Origin: RYN-433 sp036558265
GTDB taxonomy: Bacteria; Planctomycetota; Phycisphaerae; Tepidisphaerales; Tepidisphaeraceae
Length of the DNA stretch: 18,879 bases
Assembly (NCBI GenBank): GCA_036558265.1
Contig: DATBFY010000586.1
Span: forward strand, 1-18,879
Direction of reading: 5' to 3'
How positions within the stretch are numbered: position 1 is the first letter of the stretch; every line of letters begins with the position of its first letter. A program made the position numbers and the translations under genes. Under the pieces are notes generated by a model, which saw only the letters and a list, made by a program, of their open reading frames with translations, did not search any database and had not been told where the DNA came from. Positions 7,505 to 15,216 of this stretch are shown here, one piece after another.

Positions 7505-8728
7505 TCACCATCGCTTGGCCTGGCTCGCCACCTTCATCGGCAGGCCGAACAGGTCGATGAAGCCGCGCGCCGCCGTGACGTCGTAGCCTTCCATGCTGAA
7601 GCTGGCGAGTTGCGGGTCGTAGAGCGTGTGCGGGCTCTGCGCGCCGACGGCCAGGGCTCGGCCCTTGTAAAGGCGGACGCGCGCGACGCCCGTGACCGTC
7701 GCGTTCGTGTGGTCGATGAAGGCCTGCAGTCCCTCGCGCAGCGGGTGGAACCATTGGCCGTTGTACACCAGATCCGCATACCGCAGCGCGACCTGTTGCT
7801 TGTAGTGCAGCGTGTCGCGCTCGACGCAGATCTGCTCCAGGGCCTTGTGCGCCTCGTAGAGGATCGTGCCGCCCGGCGTCTCGTACACGCCGCGGCTCTT
7901 CATGCCGACCAGGCGGTTTTCGACCAGCAGTGCCACGCCCACGCCGTGACGGCCGCCGATCTTGTTGAGTTCCGCAATCAGCTCGTGCCCCGGCATCCGT
8001 TTGCCGTTCACGGCGACGGGGTTGCCCGACTGGAACTCAACCTCCACGATCTCGCTCTGCTCGGGCGCGCGCTCGGGCGGGACGACCATGGTCAGGCATT
8101 TTTGCCAGTTGGGCTCCTTTTCCGGGTGTTCGATCTCGGCCCCCTCGTGGCTGATGTGCCAGAGGTTGCGGTCCTGGCTGTAGATCTTCTCCTTGCTGAC
8201 GGGGATGGGGACGTTGTGCTTCTGCGCATACTCGACGGCGCTCTCGCGGTCGCGCAGCTCGAAGGACGGGTCTTTCCACGGCGCGATGATCTTGAGCTTG
8301 GGATCCAGGGCCATGTAGGTCAGCTCGAACCGCACCTGGTCGTTGCCCTTGCCCGTGGCGCCGTGGCCGACCGCGTCGGCACCGGTCTGGTGGGCGACTT
8401 CGACCTGCTTGGCGGCGATCAGCGGCCGGGCGATGCTCGTGCCCAGCAGGTAATCCTGCTCGTAGATCGCGTGCGCCCGCAGCATGGGGAAGCAGTATCG
8501 CTCGGCGAACTCCTGCCGCAGATCCATGATCACGACCTCGTCGGCGCCGCTCTTGTACGCCTTGTCCTCGATCCCCTTGAGCTCGTCCCCCTGGCCCAGC
8601 TCGGCGGCGAACGCGACCAGCTTCACGCCCGGGTACCGCTCCTTGAGCCACGGCAGGATGACGGAGGTGTCCAGTCCGCCGCTGTACGCCAGGACGATCT
8701 TCTGAGGAGGCTCTTGCTTGGGCTGCAT
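7505..8728 (-). CDS. argG: Argininosuccinate synthase
   Basis: This cytoplasmic enzyme condenses citrulline and aspartate with ATP to argininosuccinate, the penultimate step of arginine synthesis. The 407-residue protein is full length for the family. The N-type ATP pyrophosphatase loop AYSGGLDTS lies at residues 14-22. Further family blocks are GTSIARPLIA, GHGATGKGNDQVRFE, APWKD and the SFSMEGYDVTAARGFIDLFGLP ending. An ATG nine codons upstream in the same frame is possible, but ATG 8728 has GGAG at a good distance and starts next to the usual N-terminus. The gene stands alone among the minus-strand genes, with a terminator hairpin about 30 bp upstream and a REP-like hairpin downstream, so it is probably monocistronic. 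Confidence 0.96.
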   Translation of the reverse strand: MQPKQEPPQKIVLAYSGGLDTSVILPWLKERYPGVKLVAFAAELGQGDELKGIEDKAYKSGADEVVIMDLRQEFAERYCFPMLRAHAIYEQDYLLGTSIARPLIAAKQVEVAHQTGADAVGHGATGKGNDQVRFELTYMALDPKLKIIAPWKDPSFELRDRESAVEYAQKHNVPIPVSKEKIYSQDRNLWHISHEGAEIEHPEKEPNWQKCLTMVVPPERAPEQSEIVEVEFQSGNPVAVNGKRMPGHELIAELNKIGGRHGVGVALLVENRLVGMKSRGVYETPGGTILYEAHKALEQICVERDTLHYKQQVALRYADLVYNGQWFHPLREGLQAFIDHTNATVTGVARVRLYKGRALAVGAQSPHTLYDPQLASFSMEGYDVTAARGFIDLFGLPMKVASQAKRW

Positions 8729-8757
8729 CGTGGTGGTCTCCGGTCGGAAATCCAATG

Positions 8758-8782
8758 AAAAACGCCCGCGAACTCGCGAGCG
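8758..8782 (-). terminator. Hairpin terminator after the WD40 gene
   Basis: On the minus strand a 7-bp stem (one G-U pair) with a 6-nt loop, 8782 to 8763, is followed directly by TTTTT at 8762-8758. It lies 55 bp after the WD40 gene stop and only 30 bp before the argG start, so it separates the two genes. Confidence 0.6.
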
Positions 8783-8787
8783 TGATC

Positions 8788-8816
8788 AGTATAGGAATCG
8801 CGACCGGAATGAACAG
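8788..8816 (-). promoter_or_regulatory. Candidate argG promoter
   Basis: The minus strand reads TATACT (8793-8788), five of six matches to the -10 consensus. There is only a weak -35 about 17 bp upstream (CTGTTC). A start about 7 nt downstream would fall at the base of the terminator hairpin, which would let argG transcripts escape an intact stem. This is suggestive only. Confidence 0.25.
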
Positions 8817-8836
8817 GAGCCGCTATGCGCGCGGCG

Positions 8837-11257
8837 TCAACCGCGAATCCGCGCCGCCGCGGTCTTGCATCGATCGCCGACGAAGCTCCCCTCGCTCGCC
8901 CGCGCGATCTTTTCCAGCGCCTTCGCCGCTCCTACCCGCTCCAGCACTTCGATCGCACGGACGACGCGCAGCTTCTCGGCATCCGCCGCCGTCGGACGAT
9001 CCAATCGCGCGATCAATACCGATAACGCCGCCCGTGTCTCGTCGGACTTGGCCGCCGCCAACGCCTCGCGCATCGCCGGCCGCGCCGCCTCGCCCAGTTC
9101 GGCGAGCGCCCGCTGCGCCGCCTGTCGTTCGGCATAGGCGTCGGCGTTCAGGGCGGCGATCAGTCGCTTGACCTGCTGCGAATCCGCGTTGCGCATCGCC
9201 GAGAGCCGTGTCACCAGGAAGGGCACAGCCGCCTCGCGCGCGGCGGTCATCTGACCAATCGCGCGATACGCCTCAGCAGCGTCTTCAGCCCCAAGCGCCC
9301 CCCACCAACCGTTCAGCGTCTGCTCATTTGCAGTCTCTGATGTGCCAGGCTTCCCGAGTGCGGACACGTCCCAAACCATCGCCGTCGTATCCTGGCTGGC
9401 CGAAAGCAAACGGCGCGAATCCGGCGAGAACGACACTTCTTTGATCCATCCCCGGTGGCCGACGAACTTCGCCACCAACCTGCCCGAAGGGAGTGACCAG
9501 ACGCGCACGGTCGGCCGATCCGGCCCGCCACCCGCCGCGACGAGCCGCCCATCCGGCGAGAAGGCGACGCACGTCCCCGCGTCGCCGTCGCCTTCGATCT
9601 GCCCGCGCACCTGACCGCTCATCACCTCGACCAACCGGATCGGCTTACCCCAACTCGCCAGCGCGAGCGTCAGTCCATCGGGCGAGAAGGCGGCCGAATG
9701 GTCTCCGCCCGCCGGCACCGCAAGGCGGGTCAGCTCACAGCCGGCTGCCGTGTCCACGAGCGCAACGAATTTCTTATCCGGGTCGCCGCTGCCGATCGCC
9801 AGCAGCCTGCCATCGGGTGCGAACGCCAGCGGGATCTCGCTGAACTGCCGCGGATCGATGTTCACCGAAAACCGCTCGGCGCCCGTTCGCGTATCCATGA
9901 CGCGCATCCGCATGTCGCGGCACGCCACTGCCAGCATGGAGCCGTCCGCGCTCGCGGCGATCGTGTCCATCGCGACCAGTCCACCGGTAAACGCCTTCGT
10001 CCGCGTGCGGCGGGAGCCATCGAAGACCTCAAGGCTCGGGCTCTCGCTGGACGTCGCGACCATCCTCCCGTCGGCGGACGCCGCCACCATCAGCCCGACC
10101 TTCCCGCCCTCGCCCAGTTCGCCGATTCGCTCTCCGGTCCGTGCATCCCAAACGTTCACCAGCCCGTCCTGGCTTGCCGTCGCGATGGCGCGGCCGCCGT
10201 CGATCCACACCGCCGATGTCAGCTCAGATGTGTGCCCCGCAGGCCCCAGCGGGCGCAGCGTGCGCGGGTCCCACAGCCGGATTGCCCGCTCGGTGCCGGC
10301 CGTCGCCAGCGTGTTGCCATCGGGCGAAACCGCCATGGCCATCACCCACAGATCGCCGCGCGCCGACACGCGGAATCGTCCGGCCTCGCGGCCGCTCTGG
10401 GTTTCCCACATCCAGATGGTCCCATCCTGCCCCGCGGCCGCGAAGCGCTTGCCGCCGTCGAGGAATGCCACCGGCCGCACCCAGTGCTCCGGCACGGCCG
10501 CTTGGTGTACCAGCGTGCCGGTCGCGACGTCCCACACCTTCACCTCGCCGCCGTCCGCGCCCGACACCAGCCGCTTGCCGTCCCGACTGAACGCCAGGCC
10601 GAACACCCTCGTTTTATGCGCCCCAAGCGTCTTGACCAGGGAGCCGTCATCGATCCGACGGATCTCGATCCGCCCTTTTTCACACCCCAGCGCCAGGGTC
10701 TGCCCGTCGGGCGCCAGGACGACTGGTCTCACGCCGTCGCCCGGCTCGATCTGCCGCTCCTCGCGCCAGTTCGCCACGTCCCAGATGCGCACGCACTTGC
10801 CCGACGCCCAGACGAGTCGTTTGCCGTCGGCCGAGAAGCCGAGCCAGAACACGGTGTTCGGGTTGTCGCCGGTGCGGTGAAGTTCCTTTCCCGTTGTCGC
10901 GTCCCACAGGACGGTCGTGCGTTTCATGTCGCCCGATGCTGCAAGCCGGCCGTCCGGCGAGATCGCCACCGCCGACGCGCCGTCCTTGTGCCCGGTGAAC
11001 CGGCAGATCTCCCGCCCCGATGCCACATCCCAGACCCGCGCCGTCTTGTCCCAGCTCGCCGAGGCCAGCCGCGTCCCGTCCGCCGAGAACGACAGTGCGC
11101 TGACCGTGTGATCGTGCCGCAGCGCGTTCGTGCCCAGTCGGAGCACCGCGCCATCCGGCAGCGGGTCGGGCTCATCCCCCCGCGAAGCTGCCGCCAGCGC
11201 CGCGATGGCCAGCAATCCCAGCAGACACTCGGCCAGCAGATCCCATCGCCGTGCCAT
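8837..11257 (-). CDS. Secreted WD40-repeat protein with helical C-terminal region
   Basis: This is a large exported or surface-exposed beta-propeller protein of 806 residues. An N-terminal signal sequence (MARRWDLL then AECLLGLLAIAALAAASRG) is followed by about fourteen WD40-type repeats up to about residue 640. They are recognisable by recurring F(S/A)xDGxxLA...A...D..V.VWD units, enough for two seven-bladed propellers. The final 165 residues are helical and HEAT-like (VKRLIAALNAD.YAERQAAQRALAELGEAARPAMREAL, then RVVRAIEVLERVGA). WD40 repeats followed by this helical region are common in planctomycetes, where the function is generally unknown. The ATG at 11257 was chosen because AAGGAGA precedes it by 7 bases; upstream starts at 11275 and 11389 only add residues before the signal peptide. 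Blades 9-12 are more degenerate than the others. A role as a protein-interaction scaffold is inferred from the fold. Confidence 0.87.
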   Translation of the reverse strand: MARRWDLLAECLLGLLAIAALAAASRGDEPDPLPDGAVLRLGTNALRHDHTVSALSFSADGTRLASASWDKTARVWDVASGREICRFTGHKDGASAVAISPDGRLAASGDMKRTTVLWDATTGKELHRTGDNPNTVFWLGFSADGKRLVWASGKCVRIWDVANWREERQIEPGDGVRPVVLAPDGQTLALGCEKGRIEIRRIDDGSLVKTLGAHKTRVFGLAFSRDGKRLVSGADGGEVKVWDVATGTLVHQAAVPEHWVRPVAFLDGGKRFAAAGQDGTIWMWETQSGREAGRFRVSARGDLWVMAMAVSPDGNTLATAGTERAIRLWDPRTLRPLGPAGHTSELTSAVWIDGGRAIATASQDGLVNVWDARTGERIGELGEGGKVGLMVAASADGRMVATSSESPSLEVFDGSRRTRTKAFTGGLVAMDTIAASADGSMLAVACRDMRMRVMDTRTGAERFSVNIDPRQFSEIPLAFAPDGRLLAIGSGDPDKKFVALVDTAAGCELTRLAVPAGGDHSAAFSPDGLTLALASWGKPIRLVEVMSGQVRGQIEGDGDAGTCVAFSPDGRLVAAGGGPDRPTVRVWSLPSGRLVAKFVGHRGWIKEVSFSPDSRRLLSASQDTTAMVWDVSALGKPGTSETANEQTLNGWWGALGAEDAAEAYRAIGQMTAAREAAVPFLVTRLSAMRNADSQQVKRLIAALNADAYAERQAAQRALAELGEAARPAMREALAAAKSDETRAALSVLIARLDRPTAADAEKLRVVRAIEVLERVGAAKALEKIARASEGSFVGDRCKTAAARIRG

Positions 11258-11300
11258 GGCGCGTCTCCTTGCCATGTGAGTAGATCGAGAACGCACGTCC

Positions 11301-11329
11301 ATTATCCGACCTGCTGGGCGCCTTGCCAG
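11301..11329 (-). promoter_or_regulatory. Candidate promoter for the WD40 gene
   Basis: The minus strand has CTGGCA (11329-11324), a 17-bp spacer and GATAAT (11306-11301), four and five of six consensus matches. The predicted start leaves a leader of about 37 nt with the AAGGAGA ribosome-binding site. Its -35 box overlaps that of the divergent plus-strand candidate. Confidence 0.4.
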
Positions 11330-11350
11330 GAAAACGCTGCCCGATATCCT
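11323..11350 (+). promoter_or_regulatory. Candidate promoter for the riboswitch transcript
   Basis: TTGCCA (11323-11328), a 16-bp spacer and TATCCT (11345-11350) lie just upstream of the first conserved riboswitch bases. The match is moderate, but the position fits a transcript beginning near 11357. Confidence 0.35.
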
Positions 11351-11384
11351 CCTCTCCGATCGAGTGGTTTCCGACCACGCCGGC

Positions 11385-11630
11385 GCCACGTGGTGCCGGC
11401 GGAAGATCGGATGAAAAGGGAAGTGTGGTGACGTCGGTCCGCGCAGGCGAGTTCAGCCCGTCGTGCCGTGATCGACCATTCCACCGCGGACGCGCCGCCG
11501 TAACGGGTCGCGGGTTCATCCTTTCGGGATGATCGCCGCGTACGGCCCGCTCATCATGCCACTGCCGCCCCGCGTCGGGGCGGTGGGAAGGCGAGCGGGC
11601 CGGATGCCCCAAGCCGGAAGACCTGCCCCT
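11385..11630 (+). ncRNA. Cobalamin riboswitch (AdoCbl/B12 class, RF00174-like)
   Basis: The conserved core can be read by eye in order. GGTGCC lies at 11392, then GATGAAAAGGGAA at about 11410-11422, GGTGA at 11427, CAGCCCGTCGTGCCGTGA at about 11454-11471 (compare CAGCCCCCGCAACTGTAA), GCCACTG at 11558, GGGAAGGC at 11585, and finally the B12 box AGCCGGAAGACCTGCC at 11612-11627. A long GC-rich insertion lies between the core and GCCACTG. About 200 nt separate the B12 box from the start of the next plus-strand gene. In that leader CAGGT (11677-11681) could pair with ACCTG of the B12 box (11621-11625), a possible part of the switching structure; no T-rich terminator is obvious, so control of translation is plausible. 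Exact ends are approximate. The rest of 11258-11827 holds only the candidate promoters. Confidence 0.88.
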
Positions 11631-11827
11631 CGAGCTTGCCGTGGTGTCCTCGCGACTTGGGACATCCGCCGGGCGACAGGTCAATCCGCTAGCCGCGCGC
11701 GCGCCCCCGCGTCGTGCGGCGTTTGCCTTCCCCTGTCACTGCCGGGTTCCCCGCGAGGACGACTCATCCATCGTCCCAGCAGGGACCGCGCCCCGCGCAC
11801 GTCGGGGCAGAAAGGCAGTGTTGCACC

Positions 11828-12670
11828 ATGTCTCGTGTTCGACCCGCTTCCCGCGTCGCCGCCGCCGCGCTCGTCGCGCTCGCCGCCGCGAATCGCTCTG
11901 TCGTCGCCGCCGCGCCCATCGTGCCCGCCGGCACCTTCGCCGACCAGGTCGTGTCGTACGACCCCGGCGCCAACCGCTTCCAGTTCAACCTTTACACGAA
12001 CCCCGGCGCCGCCTTGGGCGCGCCGCAGACCAGCACCGGTGGCGCGTTCGTCGTCACGCCGTTCAACAACCCGTTCAGCCGAAACGACGTGGTCTCCGTC
12101 GGGCTGGGCGGGCAGATCACGCTGCGCCTCGCGCGATTCGCCCATCCCATTTCGGGCGCGCCTGAGATCGGCGTCTTCACCTTTCAGCAGTTCCTGCAAT
12201 CGACGACCGGCGGCACCGACACCGGGCCAACCCTCTTCTACCCCTCGATGCGCGCCAAGATCGACGTCAGCCAGGACGGCGGGGCCTGGGTTGCCCTCCA
12301 CGACGGTAACGTGACCTCCTTCGACATCCCGGCCAACGCCTACCGTGACCCCGCCGCCACCCTTCTCAGCGACTACGGACTGCCGTTCACCGGCGGTCTC
12401 GACGCCCTCCGGAACCGCGCATCGTTCGCGGACACGCTGTGGGCCTATCAGGGCAGCGCGGGCGGAACGTGGATCGATATTTCCGACACCGGTTTGCCCG
12501 AGGTCGCCTTCGTCCGCTTCTCCGTGCCGCCCACCGATGCGTTCAGCTTCCAGCTCGAAAGCGTGTCCGTCAGCACGGCAGCCGCCGGCGCGCCAACCCC
12601 CGAGCCCGGGTGCACGGGCCTGATCCTCTTTGCATGGATATGTCCGCGGCGCCCTCGACGCGCTGTTTGA
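11828..12670 (+). CDS. B12-riboswitch-linked secreted PEP-CTERM-like protein
   Basis: This 280-residue exported protein of unknown function is the only gene downstream of the cobalamin riboswitch. A signal peptide covers residues 1 to about 29 (basic start, then AAAALVALAAANRSVVAAA). The mature part opens with FADQVVSYDPGAN, then ALGAP, VTPFNNPF, VVSVGLGGQITLRL and PEIGVF. From memory this pattern occurs in other exported planctomycete proteins and suggests a beta-sandwich of the carbohydrate-binding or discoidin kind, but that is not shown here. The C-terminus has PEP at 258-260, a short hydrophobic stretch (TGLILFAWI) and RRPRR, a slightly degenerate PEP-CTERM signal that an exosortase would remove. 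Start: ATG 11828 heads the signal peptide; an in-frame upstream start at 11714 would bury it. AAAGG lies 12 bases before the ATG. A link to corrinoid capture is inferred solely from the riboswitch. Confidence 0.82.
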   Translation: MSRVRPASRVAAAALVALAAANRSVVAAAPIVPAGTFADQVVSYDPGANRFQFNLYTNPGAALGAPQTSTGGAFVVTPFNNPFSRNDVVSVGLGGQITLRLARFAHPISGAPEIGVFTFQQFLQSTTGGTDTGPTLFYPSMRAKIDVSQDGGAWVALHDGNVTSFDIPANAYRDPAATLLSDYGLPFTGGLDALRNRASFADTLWAYQGSAGGTWIDISDTGLPEVAFVRFSVPPTDAFSFQLESVSVSTAAAGAPTPEPGCTGLILFAWICPRRPRRAV

Positions 12671-12695
12671 GAATCCGATTGAAGGAAAAGTGCGA

Positions 12696-12730
12696 CCGCC
12701 CCCCGGGACACCCATGTCCCGGCGGGGCGG
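12696..12730. terminator. Shared hairpin between convergent genes
   Basis: A near-perfect GC-rich inverted repeat of about 15 bp (ccgccccccgggaca and tgtcccggcggggcgg, loop of 4) sits in the 63-bp gap between two convergent genes. A TTTT run follows a few bases later on the minus strand; none follows on the plus strand. It probably ends transcription of the kinase gene and may act in both directions. Confidence 0.55.
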
Positions 12731-12733
12731 CTA

Positions 12734-13573
12734 TCATACGCGTTCAGGTTGCTGCTTCTGCAACACGTGCCGCCCCAGCTCCAGCCGCGTGATCACCGCG
12801 TCCATGTCTTCCGGACGCTTTTCGCGCCGCGTGGCGATGCAGTCCATCACCAGGTTCGACACCGCCTGGGGCACTTTCGGATTCAGGTCCATCGGCGTGT
12901 CGATGCGGGTATCCAGCAGGAAGCTGTTCTCACCCTTCTTGTTGACCGTGTAGAGCGTGGGAATGTGCTTTCCGGTCAGGTTCCAATACAGGGTCGCCCC
13001 CAGGTTGAACACGTCCGTCCGCTGGTCGATTGGCTTGCGGTTCACCTGCTCGGGCGCGATGTAGTCCGACGTGCCCTGGATGCGCTCCTTGACCGTCCCG
13101 ATCTTGCACCCCTGGCCGAAATCGATGAGCTTCACCTGCCCCCGCTCGTTGCGCAGGATGTTATTGGGCTTGATGTCGCAGTGGGCGTAGCCCATCTGGT
13201 GCATCGCCTTAAGTCCTTGGGCGGCCTGGATAAACGTGTCCAGGATGTCCATCAGGTCGGTCGGGGGGCGCACGTCCAGCGGCTTGCCGTCCACCATCTC
13301 CATCAGCAGGTAGGCTTCGGCGACTTTCACCAGCATGGTTTTGATCAGCTTTAACTCGTACGAGCGGCGCAGGTTGGGGTGGGTGAACTGCCGACTGATC
13401 TCGTATTCGGTCTCGACCTGCTCGATGAACCGCAAATCCTTGGGCTCGGCACGGATCACGTGTTTGAGCGCGAAAACCTGTCGCGTGGCGGGGTCGCTGA
13501 CCGCGTAGATCACGCTCCGCGCGCCTTCTCCGATCCGTTCGAGGACGTCATACTGAAGTAATTTCTGCGCCAT
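12734..13573 (-). CDS. Soluble Ser/Thr protein kinase (non-RD)
   Basis: This 279-residue protein consists of a single Hanks-type kinase domain with no membrane segment or sensor domain. The elements in order are a glycine-rich loop GEGARSVIY (15-23), the ATP-anchoring lysine in FALKHV (K37), a probable alpha-C glutamate near residue 55-57, a catalytic loop HCDIKPNNI (131-139) with D133, K135 and N138, DFG (151-153) and APE (173-175). All catalytic residues are present, but Cys replaces the usual Arg of HRD, which makes it a non-RD kinase and suggests that activation-loop phosphorylation is not required. Planctomycetes commonly encode many such kinases; the substrate cannot be told from sequence. 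The start codon at 13573 places the glycine loop at the usual distance, and GAGGG lies about 12 bases upstream. Confidence 0.9.
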   Translation of the reverse strand: MAQKLLQYDVLERIGEGARSVIYAVSDPATRQVFALKHVIRAEPKDLRFIEQVETEYEISRQFTHPNLRRSYELKLIKTMLVKVAEAYLLMEMVDGKPLDVRPPTDLMDILDTFIQAAQGLKAMHQMGYAHCDIKPNNILRNERGQVKLIDFGQGCKIGTVKERIQGTSDYIAPEQVNRKPIDQRTDVFNLGATLYWNLTGKHIPTLYTVNKKGENSFLLDTRIDTPMDLNPKVPQAVSNLVMDCIATRREKRPEDMDAVITRLELGRHVLQKQQPERV

Positions 13574-13767
13574 GCAACCGACTTTCCCTCGCCTCGGACA
13601 TCCTCGTCCGGACCCACCTTAACGTAGGCGAATCGGCGCAGAATAGCAAGCCATTCCCCGGCGCTTGGCGACCCCGAAATGCGGGTCGTCGTGCGACGTA
13701 AGTCGTTATGCCGGGAAGAGGAAAAATCAACGTGGCAGCGCCGGCGAATATCCGCGCGGCGACGCGT

Positions 13768-14424
13768 TCAGCGCAGCAATTGTCGTTCGAACGCGCCCGT
13801 CGGGAAGTAACGGCCCGCCCCCGCCGGCGAATCCGGCTGATCGAAAACCCAGACCTGCGCGCGCGGCACTCGGAAGTGCTCCTGAAGTGATTGGACCAGG
13901 TGCTCGAGGCGCCTCAACTGCATCGGCGACGGAGCCGTTTTGTCGAAGTCCCCCACCACGCAGACCGACACGCACGTCGGTTCAACTTCGGTGTACCCCG
14001 GCGCGGGATCCGCGGGCTGCTGCAGATTCCAGCGCGCGGTGAACTGGATCTCCCCGTCGAGCGCGCCGCCGCTGCCGTTGCCGATTACGAAATGGTCGCC
14101 GCACCCCTGCTGCTCACTCCCGCTGGCCACGCTCACCGCGCTGCCTCCGGACGTGCGGCTATGGTGAATGTAGATCGATTTCCAACGATTGGGGTTGGCG
14201 GGCACCTGCGTGTTATAGATCACCGACAATGCCGCGCGCGAGTCGCCGGCGACCAGACTGCTCGCCGCGTCCGCCGTCAGCGGCGCGCCCTGCATCGCGC
14301 GCAACAGCACGCTGGTCAGCGTCAGCACCGACACCAGGCTCGCCAGCACGAAAAACGATCGGCGCGATTCCTGCCGTTGCTCGTTCCGATGCCGCTTGGC
14401 GCGGGATTGCTGCTGCCTGTTCAC
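13768..14424 (-). CDS. Membrane-anchored N-acetylmuramoyl-L-alanine amidase-like protein
   Basis: This 218-residue protein has a basic cytoplasmic start (1-22), one membrane segment (about 23-41) and an extracytoplasmic Amidase_2/PGRP-like domain. The family pattern is seen in WKSIYIHHS (81-89), GDHFVIGNGSGGALDGEI (109-126) and CVSVCVVGDFD (151-161) followed by a helical PMQLRRLEHLVQSL segment. Active members cut the bond between muramic acid and the peptide stem with a zinc ion. Here the C-terminal zinc-ligand region is abnormal: the place where GHRD...CPG is expected reads VFDQPDSPAGAGRYFP. It may therefore bind rather than cut peptidoglycan. The GTG at 14424 was chosen because the 43 codons from an upstream ATG at 14553 have only about half G/C in third position, against clearly higher values after the GTG. 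The start is uncertain because neither has a good ribosome-binding site. Confidence 0.75.
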   Translation of the reverse strand: MNRQQQSRAKRHRNEQRQESRRSFFVLASLVSVLTLTSVLLRAMQGAPLTADAASSLVAGDSRAALSVIYNTQVPANPNRWKSIYIHHSRTSGGSAVSVASGSEQQGCGDHFVIGNGSGGALDGEIQFTARWNLQQPADPAPGYTEVEPTCVSVCVVGDFDKTAPSPMQLRRLEHLVQSLQEHFRVPRAQVWVFDQPDSPAGAGRYFPTGAFERQLLR

Positions 14425-14616
14425 GATGTGCCGCCCGAGTGCTGGGTGTCGATTGCTTGCTGCTGCGCTGCTGCCATTCCGGAGGCGCCACCCGGCCTTG
14501 ACGACCGGTCCGGGTCCGATAAGAACCCGCGGACAACCTCCAAAAGCAATCATCGGCGGCGGTCTGAAAATGCTTGAAATTTGATCGAGCGTCGGGACGC
14601 GTCGGAGTTCTTGGCC

Positions 14617-15216
14617 CTAATCCTCCGCCATCCAGGGCGCCACGACTTCCAACTTCACCTTGACCACCCCGTCCTTGATCATGTGAAGCTTCCGCGCCGC
14701 CGCGGGCGACAGGTCGATCACCCGACCATCGATGTACGGGCCCCGGTCATTGATCCGAACGACCACGCTCAGCCCGCTGTCGAGGTTGGTCACCTTGACG
14801 TAGGTGTTGAACGCCAGCACGCGGTGGGCGGCGGTCAGTTTCCGGCCGGTGTACTTCTCCCCGCTGGCGGTCCGGCGTCCCAGGAACTTGCCGGCATAGA
14901 AGGAGGCGATGCCCTCGCACTTGCCGTGACCGTCCCAGAACTCCGCAGCCACGACCGGAGCCGGTGCCGGCGCCGGCGCGGGCTTGGCCACAGTCGCGGG
15001 CCGAGCTGGGAGGACAGGACGAACTCGCGCAACCGGCCTCGGCATCACGACGGCTTTCACCGGCCGCGTTGTGACCGGCAGCGCCCGCCGTGTGGTCGGG
15101 CCCAGCTTGGCGGGACGGTCAGCAGCGGGTGTTTCCGGGGCACTGCTGGCGCACCCGGCGACCCCGACGAGAATCGACAACGCTCCCGCGACGGCGAATC
15201 GGTTCCAACGCTGCAT
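14617..15216 (-). CDS. RlpA-like lipoprotein, double-psi beta-barrel (copy 1)
   Basis: This is a 199-residue predicted lipoprotein of the RlpA family, whose E. coli and Pseudomonas members work on peptidoglycan at the septum. A type II signal (AGALSILVGVAGC, lipid-modified C22) is followed by a Pro/Ala/Val-rich linker at about 30-90 and the DPBB domain at about 101-193. Family blocks are ASFYAGKFLGRRTASGE, LTAAHRVLAFNTYVKVTNL, VVVRINDRGPY with the conserved Asp, and VIDLSPAAARKL. There is no SPOR domain, so septal targeting by naked glycan is not evident. The start has GGAGG nine bases upstream. A close paralogue lies 0.4 kb away, on the other side of a small membrane protein gene. Confidence 0.88.
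   Translation of the reverse strand: MQRWNRFAVAGALSILVGVAGCASSAPETPAADRPAKLGPTTRRALPVTTRPVKAVVMPRPVARVRPVLPARPATVAKPAPAPAPAPVVAAEFWDGHGKCEGIASFYAGKFLGRRTASGEKYTGRKLTAAHRVLAFNTYVKVTNLDSGLSVVVRINDRGPYIDGRVIDLSPAAARKLHMIKDGVVKVKLEVVAPWMAED

Noticed and set aside
5960..8758. Open frame of 932 codons on the plus strand
   Set aside because: It is wholly antisense to nuoM and argG, both with unmistakable family motifs. Its protein is rich in His, Arg, Glu and Gly in the manner of high-GC antisense shadows and shows no domain.
9698..11431. Open frame of 577 codons on the plus strand
   Set aside because: Antisense to the WD40 gene; Arg/Pro/His-rich composition with no domain, and it would run into the riboswitch.
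11681..12715. 344-codon frame on the minus strand
   Set aside because: Antisense to the PEP-CTERM-like gene, and it would cross the shared terminator hairpin.
13574..13767. Possible small gene or promoter between the kinase and the amidase-like gene
   Set aside because: The 60-codon frame here has no coding character. A TTGCTA-N17-TACGTT pair matches the consensus too poorly to call.
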